Origin: Betaproteobacteria bacterium
GTDB lineage: Bacteria > Pseudomonadota > Gammaproteobacteria > Burkholderiales > Casimicrobiaceae
Length of the DNA: 64,000 nucleotides
Direction of reading: 5' to 3'
Assembly (NCBI GenBank): GCA_013298765.1
Contig: JAAFJA010000013.1
Coordinates: 62,001-126,000, forward strand
Below are positions 8,106 to 17,682 of this stretch, one piece after another. Position 1 is the stretch's first letter. Each line of letters begins with the position of its first letter. Made by a program: the position numbers and the translations under genes. A model generated the notes under the pieces. That model was not told the DNA's origin and did no database searches. It worked only from the letters and a program-made list of their open reading frames with translations.

Positions 8106-10265
8106 CTACGTTCGTTTGGCGAAAAACCTGATGGGGGCACCGGCAGCCGGGAGAGAAGCAATCGACGGCGGTGGTGATTTCAAAATCTGCGGGCGCATCT
8201 TGCCCACCACGTGCATTTCACAGGGCTTGCAATCAAACTTAAGCGTGAGCTTCTCACCGCTTGAAATCAACGTCATTGGCTCCGCGCGAATCTGGCCCTG
8301 CACGCCCTGCACGCCCTTGGCTTGTTTCGGACACAAGTTAAACGCAAATCGCAAACAGTGCTTTGTAATCATGAGCGGCACATCGCCCGCTTCCTGATGC
8401 GACTCGTAGGCCGCATCAATCATCTTTACACCATGTTTCTCGTAGAACGCGCGGGCGGCGCTGTTGTACACGTTTGCGAGAAAGCTGAGGGTTTCACTCG
8501 GATACGCCACCAGCGGCTCGGTCGCCGCGGCACGCTGCCAGCGCACAAATGCGTGATCACGCGCCTGATCGAGCGCCGCCACGGCATCACGGCGCAGCGA
8601 GTTGATCACCGACGCCGGCACGAACGGCACACTTGCGACATCGAGTTCAATCGAGGCGGTATCCACCGAATAGATTGTGTTGCCCAGTTTCCCTAAATTC
8701 TCGCGCAATTAGGTTTCGGCCTTTGCGAGATCTTTGGCCGCCGCTCTTGGATGGGCCACAGCCGCGCGAGCCATGTGCCCCGCTTCGTCTTCGATCACGA
8801 GCACATAGCCATCAGGCGTATCGCTGAAGCGCATCCGGACCGAAATTCGACGCTCAGACGAAGGCTTCGCAAGCGTTTGCTCCCACACATGATCCCGATT
8901 GCGATGCAAGAGCGTGCCCGCTTTGAGCCCTGGAAGCTCGGCGAGCTTCGCATTGGGCTCCAATTGCCAAAGATTGCCTTGCGAGCCAATCTGCCGGGCG
9001 ACGTTGACCTGCATTCCCTGCAATTCGCGACCGTGAAAATAGGTCAATCCGTCGCCATTAGCGAACCGCGCATTCACTTCCTTCGAGGCATTCGGCTCAA
9101 TGTGTTTCGAGCCACGCACCTCATGTCGATCATCAGGATGTTTAGCAGACGTGGAAAGAACGATCTCTTTCTCGCCGAGCCCATTCATCTCCGAGGCGTC
9201 ATCAGTCTCGCCGAGCGTTTCGACTTCAATCAGCGAATGACCGCCCTCGCGGATGAGGCGCGTAACCCGTGCAACAGCAAGCCCGGCATGAACCGGCGTA
9301 TCAAAAGCGCCAATATCGCCCTGCCTGCCGTTGACAAAATAGTCGGTACTGCTTCGGTTAAAGGTTCGGGCCGGATCAGGTGTAAACGTGTAGCTGCAGC
9401 GGCCATGCGAAACCGAGGCAAGACGCGCGTCGCCCACGCTTGCGAGCTCTGGGCGTTGACCAAGGATTTGATCGATGAGGCGTCTGTAATGCGCCGTAAC
9501 GTTTTTTACGTACGACATGTCTTTGTAGCGACCTTCGATCTTGAAGCTACGAATTCCCGCTTCGATCAAGCGCGCTAAGTTTGCGCTTTGGTCGTTGTCT
9601 TTCATCGAAAGCAAGTGTTGATCGAAGGCCACCACCGCACCATTGTTGTCGACCAAGGTGTAAGGCAATCGACATTCTTGCGAGCAGGAGCCGCGATTGG
9701 CGCTTCGGCCCGTGTGCGCCTCGGAGATGTAGCAGTTACCCGAGAATGCAACGCAGAGCGCGCCGTGAACGAAAAACTCAAGGGCTACATCGTCGCGAAT
9801 CGCGGCGCGAATTTTGGCGATTTGCGTGAGTGTGAGTTCGCGCGCGAGCACCAGCTGGGAAAAGCCCGCGTGGCTCAGAAACTCGGCCTTCTCAAGCGTG
9901 CGAATGTCGCATTGCGTCGACGCGTGCAGCGCAATCGGCGGCAGATCAAGTTCGAGAATGCCCATGTCTTGCACGATCAACGCATCGACACCGGCTTCAT
10001 ACAAATCACGAATCAAGCGCTCAGCAAGCGGCAATTCGCTTTCGTGAAGAATGGTGTTTACAGTGGTGAAGATTCGGGCGTGATAGCGATGAGCAAAGGC
10101 GCAAAGCGCGGCAATATCTTCAATCGTGTTGTCTGCTTTTGTTCGCGCGCCGAACGCGGGGCCACCGATGTAGACCGCATCTGCGCCGTGGAGAATCGCC
10201 TCACGTCCGATCGTTGCGTCACGCGCCGGGGCGAGGAGTTCGAGTTGAAAGCGTGAAAGGCTCAT
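8106..10265 (-). pseudogene. rlhA: U32 peptidase-family (RlhA-type rRNA hydroxylation) gene interrupted by an in-frame TAA
   Basis: One continuous frame of about 719 codons interrupted by a single TAA at 8711-8709. The first 518 codons hold the U32 core: LELLAPARDATIGREAILHG, GADAVYIG, the Cys-rich FVHGALCVAFSGNC and GSCSQECRLPY, and SFKIEGRYKD, then a DUF3656-like region. Right after the stop, in the same frame, the family continues with LRENLGKLGNTIYSV and LRRDAVAALDQAR, to a Cys-containing C-terminus (CPKQAKGVQG, FDCKPCEMHVVGKM). E. coli RlhA, which hydroxylates 23S rRNA C2501, has the same architecture at 653 residues. Homologues commonly have Gln or another polar residue at this point, so CAA to TAA is the simplest change. 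It could be a real nonsense mutation, a sequencing error or tolerated readthrough. A TTG directly after the stop could restart translation of the C-terminal 200 residues. Confidence 0.85.
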
Positions 10266-10380
10266 GCGGCGCGGCGTTTGTAAGGAATCGCAATTTTCTT
10301 ACAAATGCACTCATCGCGGGTCGGTTGCTTGAAGTGCCGCACGGACTCCGAGCGTGGATACCGACCCCTATTTACGATGC

Positions 10381-10851
10381 TTAACGCAAGAGGAACACCG
10401 CCGCGATGATGACGACACCGATGGCGAGGTTGATACCCACCCACGTGCGAATCTGCTCAAGCGCTGCGCCTCCCGCTGGCCAGTCGCTCGCAGTCACTGC
10501 GCGCTGCAAGCGCTTGAACAGCGCAAACCGGATGTGCCCGAAAATCAAAATCATCACCACGCCGAGCACTGTCATCAGAACCCAAGACGTCGGCCAGGCG
10601 AATGAGCCACCCGCTTGCACCGTTTGCTTGGCAACCCGCCCGATCATCCAAAGCCCAGAAAAAAGCGCGAGCGTGGACACGTACAACACCACTTTGAAAA
10701 AGCGCCCAAGCACATCATGCATCAGCTGCACGCGTTGTGCTGGCGCGAGCGGAGTGAGTGACGGCCTAAGGAAGAACAGTGTGTAGACCATGCCGCCGAT
10801 CCAAACGATGATCGAGAGCACGTGCACGAATTTGAGGAGGTTGTAGAGCAT
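10381..10851 (-). CDS. CopD-like small integral membrane protein
   Basis: Membrane protein of 156 residues with four hydrophobic helices, beginning LLKFVHVLSIIVWIGGMVY, as in the CopD/DUF2269-type family. Histidines at the start of helix 1 and in HIRFALFKRL could bind haem or copper. CopD takes part in copper uptake, but the many short CopD-like proteins of proteobacteria are uncharacterised. I took the ATG giving MLYNLL because the helix follows at once. A longer in-frame start at 10902 (MGDAYERIFF) is possible, and no good ribosome site precedes either. Confidence 0.75.
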   Translation of the reverse strand: MLYNLLKFVHVLSIIVWIGGMVYTLFFLRPSLTPLAPAQRVQLMHDVLGRFFKVVLYVSTLALFSGLWMIGRVAKQTVQAGGSFAWPTSWVLMTVLGVVMILIFGHIRFALFKRLQRAVTASDWPAGGAALEQIRTWVGINLAIGVVIIAAVFLLR

Positions 10852-10970
10852 TATTGTCGTCGTGAGGGAGAAGAAGATGCGCTCGTAGGCGTCACCCATT
10901 CGAGCGCATGAATTGTCGAGCGACGATGGGGAATCTGCGTGCTGGTTAGTACTTGCGCGACAATTTAGTG

Positions 10971-11492
10971 ATGCAGGTGAACCATGAGCTTTGTTTTCAC
11001 GTGAGTGAAAACGCGACGATTCAGCAATTTGAGCCGCGAACTGATGCAACGGGCAAGCCAGTCGTGTGGGCAATCGATGCGCGCCACCTCGCAAATTACC
11101 TGCTCCCGCGCGAGTGCCCGCGCATCTGCGTGCGTGTCGAACACGCATCGCAGCTTGAAAGCATTCCGTCTTTTCTTGCTCGTGTGGGCCACACGATTGT
11201 GGTCGAAACCGCCTGGGCGCACGCTATCGCGCAGGCCGAGCTCACCGTTTACGCGTTCTCGCGACGGCAATTTTCGGTTGTGGATGCGAATGCAGGCTAT
11301 CTGCAAGCCACTGAAACCGTGGAGCCGCTGTCGGCGGAGCGTCTTCGCAACCTACCCGCACAACTCGCGGAGCGCGGCAGCGTACTGCGGTTTGCAGAAT
11401 CGTTATGGCCGATTCACGATTGGGTGAGCACTTCAGCGCTCGAGTTTTCCTGCATTCGCATGCGAAACGCATCCGCTCGCGGAGCTTTCTAG
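10971..11492 (+). CDS. DUF6886 family protein
   Basis: Cytoplasmic protein of about 173 residues. It starts with FHVSENATIQQFEPR and VVWAIDARHLANYLLPRECPR, a pattern I recognise from DUF6886 proteins (HFSE...FEPR...VWAID...PRDCPR), and ends with the matching VSTSALEFSCIRMRNA. No function is known. It is divergent from the CopD-like gene, with about 120 bases between. The ATG is preceded by in-frame GTG and TTG alternatives; no clear ribosome site decides the start. Confidence 0.72.
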   Translation: MQVNHELCFHVSENATIQQFEPRTDATGKPVVWAIDARHLANYLLPRECPRICVRVEHASQLESIPSFLARVGHTIVVETAWAHAIAQAELTVYAFSRRQFSVVDANAGYLQATETVEPLSAERLRNLPAQLAERGSVLRFAESLWPIHDWVSTSALEFSCIRMRNASARGAF

Positions 11493-11626
11493 CGCCGACA
11501 GCGACTTTCGCATTTTCGCTTTAGGCCTTATTTCATTAGGGCTGAAAAAGATTTTTACGAGAGATCGACAACCGTAAAAAACGCTCGCTTGCCCGAATTG
11601 AAAAGCAAAATATAAATCTAAGCCGT

Positions 11627-12649
11627 TTATCTACGCTCCAACGCCAGCTCAACCAGTTTCGTCACGAGCGCCGAATAGTCGACGCCAGCAGCGCGGAGCA
11701 ATTCGGGGTACATCGAGGTTTTGGTGAACCCCGGCATCGTGTTGAGCTCGTTCAGGAAGAGCTCGCCCGTCTCGTCTAGATAGAAAAAATCTACTCGCGC
11801 AAGCCCGGCACAATCGAGCGCCTTAAATGCATCAATCGCCATCTGCCGAGCGCGCTCCGAGACCGCCTCGGGAATTTTTGCTGGGATGTGCATCTCTGCC
11901 TTGCCCGCGGTGTATTTCGTGTCGTAATCGTAGAACTCACTGTCAAAAGTGAGCTCGCCAACGGGCGAGGCCATCGGCGAATCGTTGCCGAGCACGCCTA
12001 CTTCGATCTCACGCGGTTTGCTGCGAGTCGCCGCCTCCACAATCACACGCCGATCAAGATCGAACGCGAGGCGCAATGCGGCGCGCAACTCAACCTCATT
12101 TCGCGCCTTGGAAATACCAACGCTTGAGCCAAGATTCGCGGGTTTCACAAATACCGGGAAGCCCAGCGCGGCGAGCTTCGAGATCGCATCTTCTGGCTTT
12201 GATGAAAATTCCGCACGTGTGACGAGGCGATAGGCTACTTGCGGAAAGCCATGCGCGGCGAGCACCGATTTCGTCATCACTTTATCCATGCACACCGCCG
12301 AGCCGAGCACGCCCGAGCCCACGCAGGGGATGCCGGCGAGCTTCAACATGCCCTGCACCGTCCCGTCTTCTCCGTTGGGACCGTGCAGCACGGGGAACAC
12401 CACGTCGTAGCCCTCCGCCGTCGCCGCTTCGTGCAACACGAGTGCGCCGCCACTCGCCGCTGAACCATTTGCAAGCGCGCGCGCCGACTCAGGCGCGGGC
12501 AACCAGCGGCCTTCGCGCGAGATCACGGTGGAGGTCACTTCAAACCGATCTTTAGGCAGTGCTTCAAGAATGCTGCGTGCGGATCGAATGGAGACTTCAT
12601 GCTCTTCGGATTGACCACCAGCAAGGACGAGGACGCGAGTTTTTTTCAT
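11627..12649 (-). CDS. ddl: D-alanine--D-alanine ligase
   Basis: Cytoplasmic ATP-grasp ligase of 340 residues that joins two D-alanines for peptidoglycan precursors. Signatures are [17 protein letters not shown] at the N-terminus, [38 protein letters not shown] in the ATP-grasp region, and [27 protein letters not shown] with the metal-binding Glu/Asn residues at the C-terminus. Length fits the family. It stands outside any division/cell-wall (dcw) cluster here, so it may be a second copy. Its neighbours are unrelated. Confidence 0.96.
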   Translation of the reverse strand: MKKTRVLVLAGGQSEEHEVSIRSARSILEALPKDRFEVTSTVISREGRWLPAPESARALANGSAASGGALVLHEAATAEGYDVVFPVLHGPNGEDGTVQGMLKLAGIPCVGSGVLGSAVCMDKVMTKSVLAAHGFPQVAYRLVTRAEFSSKPEDAISKLAALGFPVFVKPANLGSSVGISKARNEVELRAALRLAFDLDRRVIVEAATRSKPREIEVGVLGNDSPMASPVGELTFDSEFYDYDTKYTAGKAEMHIPAKIPEAVSERARQMAIDAFKALDCAGLARVDFFYLDETGELFLNELNTMPGFTKTSMYPELLRAAGVDYSALVTKLVELALERR

Positions 12650-12753
12650 GCCCCTGATTTTAGGGGCGGCTCACTTACTGCTGGCTAGTGATGTCCTGCG
12701 CTTTCCCTGCTCGCACAGCACGTCAACTGACGGAAAGTCAAATCGATTTTGCG

Positions 12754-13020
12754 CTACTTACCACCGGGCAGCGCGGGCGGGTTGCTCGCTCGATCAGACA
12801 TGGTTCGCTCCCAAGTTTCCCGCGAAATTGCGCCGACGCCACTATCGCGGCAATTAGCGCGCGCAAGGCGGCTACCGGTGACTAGACAGCGCTCGTTATC
12901 CTGAGCATTTGCCTGGGCGCCCGATGTGTCGGCGGCGGCTGGCATGGTTTCGCACGCGCTCAAAAGCGAGAGCGCGACGCAACTCAAGGCAAGCAAGATT
13001 CGATTCGATACACTCTTCAT
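12754..13020 (-). CDS. Small lipoprotein
   Basis: Predicted lipoprotein of 88 residues. MKSVSNRILLALSCVALS is followed by the lipobox LLSAC, with the lipidated Cys at about residue 23. The mature part holds two cysteines within CLVTGSRLARANC and a basic/polar tail. Comparable small proteins with a VTGSR(I/L)-type motif are common in betaproteobacteria but have no known function. The ATG is preceded by AGAAG. A longer in-frame start at 13128 would put the signal sequence internally and is unlikely. Confidence 0.75.
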   Translation of the reverse strand: MKSVSNRILLALSCVALSLLSACETMPAAADTSGAQANAQDNERCLVTGSRLARANCRDSGVGAISRETWERTMSDRASNPPALPGGK

Positions 13021-13333
13021 GGCTTCTAGAAGGTCTGAGCAAAGAGATGTCGAGAAGCAGAGAAGCCAGGCGCAACGATGACAACCAAGATGCGACGAAT
13101 CGAGGGTGAAATTTCTTTTCGGAAACACCTAGCAAACGCTTAGGCCTCGAATACCGCAACACCGACCGAATCAGGACGCAAGTCCACACCCCGCATCGCT
13201 GGTCAGAGACTATTCATCTAGGGCGAACGTTGCGCAGAGCGCTCGGGTGGCGCTAAAACATGCATACCTCAGTCGTGGCTTTGCGCACAATCCTTAGCAG
13301 GGTCGAATCCGCACGCTCTATCAGGCGCTCAAG
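13021..13333. other. Intergenic region, nothing recognised
   Basis: About 310 bases between the divergent lipoprotein and GyrB-like genes. I see no hairpin with a T-run, no repeat shared with the rest of the window and no convincing promoter. Confidence 0.4.
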
Positions 13334-13891
13334 ATGTGTATTGAACCAATGTCAACTTCCCCCAGCATCGATCTAGTCGCCCTATCCACACGCGCACTGT
13401 TACTGTATTCACTTGCCGAGGCACAAGGCGGCCATGCGACACGAATATCAGTGGTTACCACCGCTGACGGCTTCTCGGTTGAAGATGATGGTCGCGGGCA
13501 CGCGATACACCGCGTGATCTCAGGTCACGATTACTTGCCATTCATCTATACGCAGCTTGAATATCCTTTTGACCATCAAGCGCCTGCGGGCGATGTTCAG
13601 CTCCAGGGCATCGGAATGTCGTTAATCAATGCGCTTTGCGAACGAGTTGATGTCGTAGTGCGAAAGAAAGACGGGAGTTTGTTTCTTACTTACGAGCGCG
13701 GTCGGCTCGCGAGCGAAAAGCGGGATCTCGAGCGCAATTCCTCGACCGGAACGACGGTTTCTGGACAGATCAACAGCGCGCTGAAGGGAGCCCCATTTGA
13801 CGCTGTAGCGCTCGAACACTGGCTCAATCGCGTCACAGCGCTGCATCCGCATGTTGAGCTTTGGTATAACGGCACGCGGCTCCTCGCATAA
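13334..13891 (+). CDS. Lone GyrB/ParE-type GHKL ATPase-like domain
   Basis: Protein of 185 residues that aligns with the N-terminal ATPase domain of DNA gyrase subunit B: GHATRISVVTTADGFSVEDD, the DGRG box, then LQGIGMSLINALCERVDVVV matching the gyrase LHGVGVSVVNAL helix, followed by TYERG and SGTTV-like blocks. It lacks the transducer, toprim and DNA-cleavage parts of the roughly 800-residue gyrase. In the N-box, the gyrase VVDNAIDEA is replaced by LLYSLAEAQ, so the Asn that holds magnesium-ATP is absent. It may bind nucleotide weakly or act as a regulatory decoy (inference). The ATG at 13349 is an alternative start. Confidence 0.75.
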   Translation: MCIEPMSTSPSIDLVALSTRALLLYSLAEAQGGHATRISVVTTADGFSVEDDGRGHAIHRVISGHDYLPFIYTQLEYPFDHQAPAGDVQLQGIGMSLINALCERVDVVVRKKDGSLFLTYERGRLASEKRDLERNSSTGTTVSGQINSALKGAPFDAVALEHWLNRVTALHPHVELWYNGTRLLA

Positions 13892-13965
13892 GGCGCGATG
13901 CGAGCAGAGCGCGTATCCTCTCTTCGATACTCACGCCATAGACGCCCTTTTTACGGAGAAAAGTG

Positions 13966-14388
13966 ATGGCTGAAAACAAAACGAAAGCGACCGCTCTCGA
14001 CGTCAGCGCCCATATCGCAGCGCTGGAAAATGAGCAGCAACAGGCGGACTGTACCGAGCTCGTCTCGCTTTTTCGTAAAGCCACGAAACACACGCCCGCA
14101 ATGTGGGGGGCGTCAATCATTGGCTTTGGTTCGTATCACTACAAGTACGAGAGCGGGCGCGAAGGAGACATGTGCGCGACTGGCTTTGCAGCGCGAAAAA
14201 ATGACTTGGTGGTGTATCTCGTTGCAAGCGGCGCGAATCAAAACGAGCTCTTGAGCCGCTTAGGGAAACACAAGCTCGGCAAGTCCTGCCTTTACTTCAA
14301 GAAGCTTGCCGATATCGACACCAAAGTGCTCGAAGCGCTGATTCGCGATTCGCTCGTTGCTCTCAAGGCGCAATACCCCACGACGTGA
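13966..14388 (+). CDS. DUF1801 (YdhG-like) protein
   Basis: Cytoplasmic protein of 140 residues with a DUF1801 domain: LVSLFRKATKHTPAMWGASI, IGFGSYHYKYESGREGDM, KNDLVVYLVASGANQNELL and a Lys-rich C-terminal helix (KLGKSCLYFKKLADID). The fold is CyaY/YdhG-like, but the role is unknown. A GGAG lies about 8 bases before the start. GTG and ATG are adjacent (GTGATG), and either may be used. Confidence 0.82.
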   Translation: MAENKTKATALDVSAHIAALENEQQQADCTELVSLFRKATKHTPAMWGASIIGFGSYHYKYESGREGDMCATGFAARKNDLVVYLVASGANQNELLSRLGKHKLGKSCLYFKKLADIDTKVLEALIRDSLVALKAQYPTT

Positions 14389-14484
14389 CCCCCAACATCT
14401 ACTGGCTACTCACACTCAGCTAGACACGACGGTTCCTTGGCGCTGCTGCGTCGCTAAGTCGCGGCGCGCTATGCTCTCGTCACA

Positions 14485-15351
14485 ATGAAAAGAACCTCCA
14501 TCAAAGAGCCGCTCGACCTTCACGCGCAACTGGGGCTTCGCCCGGAGCAATCCATTGAGTTACTCAAGGCGCTTCACATCGTCACCCGGGACGGCGGCAT
14601 CAATCAGGATTCGCGCAGGAAGTTAAAACAGGTCAATCACTTGCTCCAGTTTTTGGCGCCGCTTATTGAAACATCGCTCGCGGAGCGCGGAAAAGTCGAT
14701 GTGGTCGATCACGGCTCCGGCAAATCCTATCTGGGATTCATGCTCTACGACCGTTACTTGAAGTCGATGACGGAGCCGCACCACGTGTACGGCATAGAAA
14801 CCCGCGAGGATTTGGTGTCGCGCGCTCGGGAGCTCGCGAGCGAGGCAAATTTCTCGCAGATGAGTTTTTTGAACCTAGCAGCGGCAGATGCCAGCGCAGC
14901 AAACACGTTGCCTGAACGCGTTGAGATTGTGACGGCACTCCACGCCTGCGACACTGCGACCGATGACGCCATTTCGTTCGCGCTGGCAAAAGACGCAAAA
15001 TTTGTCGTGCTCGTGCCTTGTTGCCAGGCGGAGGTTGCGGCATTGTTTCGAGAAGACAAAGGCCGTGCGCTCGCGAAAAGCGCGCTCACCGAATTGTGGC
15101 GACACCCGATTCAAGCGCGCGAATTCGGCGCACACGTGACCAACGTATTGCGCGGGTTGCGGCTGGAGGCTCATGGCTACAAAGTGACCGTGACTGAGCT
15201 CGTGGGTTGGGAGCATTCGATGAAAAACGAGCTCATCGTGGCTGAGAGAAAACACGGCGCGAACTCAGCATTCGTGCAAACCGCGAAAGCCAAATTGGAA
15301 TCAATGCTTTCCACGCTGGGCCTGAGCCCGCTCGCAGCGCGATTTTCGTGA
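14485..15351 (+). CDS. Class I SAM-dependent methyltransferase (Methyltransf_32 type)
   Basis: Cytoplasmic protein of 288 residues. The SAM-binding core begins VDVVDHGSGKSYLGFMLYDRY (motif I is DHGSGKSYLG), then YGIETREDLVSRARELA, VTALHACDTATDDAISFALA and VVLVPCCQAEVA. The HACDTATD and PCCQ pieces are typical of the Methyltransf_32 family, which includes eukaryotic METTL25- and GSTCD-type proteins. Target unknown: RNA or protein are possible. It appears monocistronic. Confidence 0.85.
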   Translation: MKRTSIKEPLDLHAQLGLRPEQSIELLKALHIVTRDGGINQDSRRKLKQVNHLLQFLAPLIETSLAERGKVDVVDHGSGKSYLGFMLYDRYLKSMTEPHHVYGIETREDLVSRARELASEANFSQMSFLNLAAADASAANTLPERVEIVTALHACDTATDDAISFALAKDAKFVVLVPCCQAEVAALFREDKGRALAKSALTELWRHPIQAREFGAHVTNVLRGLRLEAHGYKVTVTELVGWEHSMKNELIVAERKHGANSAFVQTAKAKLESMLSTLGLSPLAARFS

Positions 15352-15407
15352 GCGAAATCCACAGACAAACAACTAAGCGCTAGCCCATATTCAATGAGGG
15401 CAAGAGA

Positions 15408-16352
15408 CTACTTTGCCTGCGAATCGTAGTTTGCGTATTTATCAATCCAGGCAAACAAGTCGCGCCACATGCGCTTAGTTTCTTCTGTGCTTACGAGATT
15501 GATTGCATGAGGCAATTCAACGGTTAACACCGGTACGCCGCGGCTTCGACTTCCGAAGTGACCCAAGCTGCCTGGATAAATCCCCAAGCTGTCTAGGAAA
15601 ATTGATCCGATCCGCTCGGGCAGCGGCCCGCCGCCGTCGTAGTCAAGCACACCCAGCGGTGCATGTACAGAGACCACCACAGTCGGCTTAAACGTTTCGA
15701 TCACGCGCATTATGTACTTGGTCTCAAACTCCGAGGCTGCGGCGTGGCCAGGAAATCGGCGCGGATCGCGTTTGGTTTTGTTCACCCACCAGCGATTGGC
15801 TTCGGGATTCCATTGCGGTGTCGGGAAATTGCGATTCAGATCAACGCCACGACCGTTAGTGCGGGACGGCTTCGCACCAAAGACGCCGTCCGGATTCACA
15901 ATCGGCACGTGAAGCACGGAATAGGTTCGCTTCTCGGTCATCGGCGGCGCGAGATCCGCCCACTTGAGAGAAAGCCATCCCGAGGTGAGCTCGTCACCGT
16001 GGACAGCGCCCAAGATCAGCACTCGTGTGGCGCTTTTGTCAGTCAGGGGAGCGCCGGTTCGAAGCGCAAAAATCGGGCGGCCCAGATGCGAGCGAGCCAC
16101 TTCGACGCCCTGCGCGATGACGCCCTCGCACGCGTCCCGCATGGGGACTTTAAGCAAACGGTAGAGCGAGCCGCATTGAGCGGTGAGTGTTTGCTTGTAA
16201 GCGATAGGGCTCACGTTTGCGGCATCGGGCGCGCGCGAAGGCGTCTCGGCAGACGTCGCAACGCCTTGGGCGCAACAAAAGCTCGCTAACACCAGGCAAC
16301 TCATCAGACGAGCTTTGAATCGCAACGCCCCACCCAGCGAAAACTCTCTCAC
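15408..16352 (-). CDS. Exported M14 zinc carboxypeptidase / murein peptide amidase-like protein
   Basis: M14-family metallopeptidase with an N-terminal export signal (SCLVLASFCCAQGVA). Zinc and substrate residues are visible: HGDE (H and E zinc ligands), HVPIVNPDG, GVDLNRNFP with the substrate-binding Arg, SVHAPLGVLDYDG (third zinc ligand His) and the general-base Glu in LTVELPHA. The arrangement resembles MpaA, which cuts gamma-D-Glu-Dap bonds in murein peptides. The signal peptide suggests a periplasmic enzyme acting on cell-wall peptides. The start is uncertain: I used a GTG with GGTGGG upstream; a TTG at 16325 and an ATG at 16304 are alternatives. Confidence 0.85.
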   Translation of the reverse strand: MREFSLGGALRFKARLMSCLVLASFCCAQGVATSAETPSRAPDAANVSPIAYKQTLTAQCGSLYRLLKVPMRDACEGVIAQGVEVARSHLGRPIFALRTGAPLTDKSATRVLILGAVHGDELTSGWLSLKWADLAPPMTEKRTYSVLHVPIVNPDGVFGAKPSRTNGRGVDLNRNFPTPQWNPEANRWWVNKTKRDPRRFPGHAAASEFETKYIMRVIETFKPTVVVSVHAPLGVLDYDGGGPLPERIGSIFLDSLGIYPGSLGHFGSRSRGVPVLTVELPHAINLVSTEETKRMWRDLFAWIDKYANYDSQAK

Positions 16353-16517
16353 CAAACGCCCACCGATCACGTTGCAAATCCTATTGCTGGCCAATTTTTC
16401 AGCCCGCGAGTGTAGCGGCAAGCGCTGCTTGAAGCCGTTGACACAGCGGCAGCCGCGCACAATCCTCGCAAACAGCTCGAAGGCGGGCGCACTTTAGCGG
16501 AACGCTGAAGAGATCTT

Positions 16518-17486
16518 CTAGGGCTTCCGAACGCTCGGCGGTGCGATGAATACCACGCGATCATCCACCGCATAGAGTCGGCAGCGCTGGCGCGATGATC
16601 GTTCGCATGCGGCGATTGCCTCTTCGTTGGCCGCGCGAATGTTGCCCCGCCAAGCCGCGAAGCGACGGTCTTCGCTGATCGCGAAGCCGCGCGGAAACGC
16701 CGCGTCAAGAAATTGGCGGTAGTCACGCGCAATCGATGCGCTCACACCTTTGGGCGGTTCGGCGAGCGTTGCGTAGCCAGTGGAAGGCCAGTGCCGCTCG
16801 CGCGCGCCGAAACGAAGCTGATCGCGATCGGCGCTTTGGTAGAGCGCGGATGATGTGATGATGCCTTGGCTGAGTGCATCGGTCGCAAGTCGCTCACAGC
16901 GTTGCGGACGTCGGCTCTCGCTACCCGCGCAGTAGAACGTGGTCACGCCGTACTGCGTGCGGGCCGATTCGGGATAAAAGCGTACGTCACCAGCTCGCGT
17001 GGGAATGGCAGCCCAGCGCTCCACCAGCGGCCGATCCAAACCCTTGCCTGCAAATCGAAGGGTCCACTCGACAAGCTCATGTTTGGCAACCGATTCAGTG
17101 TTGAGCTTGCCAAAGTCGTAGTGGCCGTGAAAGCCAACATAGGTCATCGCGGCGGGGTAATCGCTCGCGAAAAGTCGTTCGCGTCCACCGAGAAATAGCC
17201 TTGAACAGGAAGACACGCAGTGCCCCGACACCACGGTGGTGAGTCCGCGCTCGCGAAACAATTCGCCCAAGCGGTAGCCCGTCCATGAATTTCCGCCCAT
17301 CGAGTTGCGAAGCACGATCAGCTGAATTTGGGGCGCACGGTCAAGCGCATCCTTCACTCGCGCCAAATCCTGATAGACGATCTCCCCACTCAAAACAAGG
17401 GCGTCGCCCGCGCGGGATAGCTGCATGGCCTGCGCGGTAAGCACTGGGAATAACCCGGCACAGAGCAAAACGTAGATCGCGCCCAT
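16518..17486 (-). CDS. Exported ClpP/crotonase-fold protein (COG3904-like)
   Basis: Predicted periplasmic protein of 322 residues with signal sequence MGAIYVLLCAGLFPVLTAQA. The core resembles COG3904-type proteins with a ClpP/crotonase fold: LVLSGEIVYQDLARVKDAL, LIVLRNSMGGNSWTGYRLGE, RGLTTVVSGHCVSSCSRLFL and a following FHGHYDFG. The CVSSCS segment is where the ClpP-like nucleophile region would be. Whether it is a protease is unknown. A C-terminal module has paired cysteines (ACERSSRQRC) and YAVDDRVVF. The gene is divergent from ccmF, 196 bases away; longer in-frame starts would run into ccmF and are rejected. Confidence 0.72.
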   Translation of the reverse strand: MGAIYVLLCAGLFPVLTAQAMQLSRAGDALVLSGEIVYQDLARVKDALDRAPQIQLIVLRNSMGGNSWTGYRLGELFRERGLTTVVSGHCVSSCSRLFLGGRERLFASDYPAAMTYVGFHGHYDFGKLNTESVAKHELVEWTLRFAGKGLDRPLVERWAAIPTRAGDVRFYPESARTQYGVTTFYCAGSESRRPQRCERLATDALSQGIITSSALYQSADRDQLRFGARERHWPSTGYATLAEPPKGVSASIARDYRQFLDAAFPRGFAISEDRRFAAWRGNIRAANEEAIAACERSSRQRCRLYAVDDRVVFIAPPSVRKP

Positions 17487-17682
17487 GAACTTATCCGCAA
17501 AAAAGCCGCAATGACTGACTTGCCCTGTTTGACTCACGCTTCGAAGCGCTTTCTCGCAATAGCCCGCCGTTGCTGCAAAAGACGCGCCTCGACTGAATAC
17601 AAAACTTGCGGCCTCATACATTCGCTCCAATTGGCGGACGAGTTCTAAAATTCGCACTGCAGTATTTCTTTTCGTGAATTCG

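Noticed and set aside
10852-11148. N-terminal extension of the CopD-like protein
   Set aside because: It would overlap the divergent DUF6886 gene and is polar and Arg-rich; the family begins at MLYNLLKFVH.
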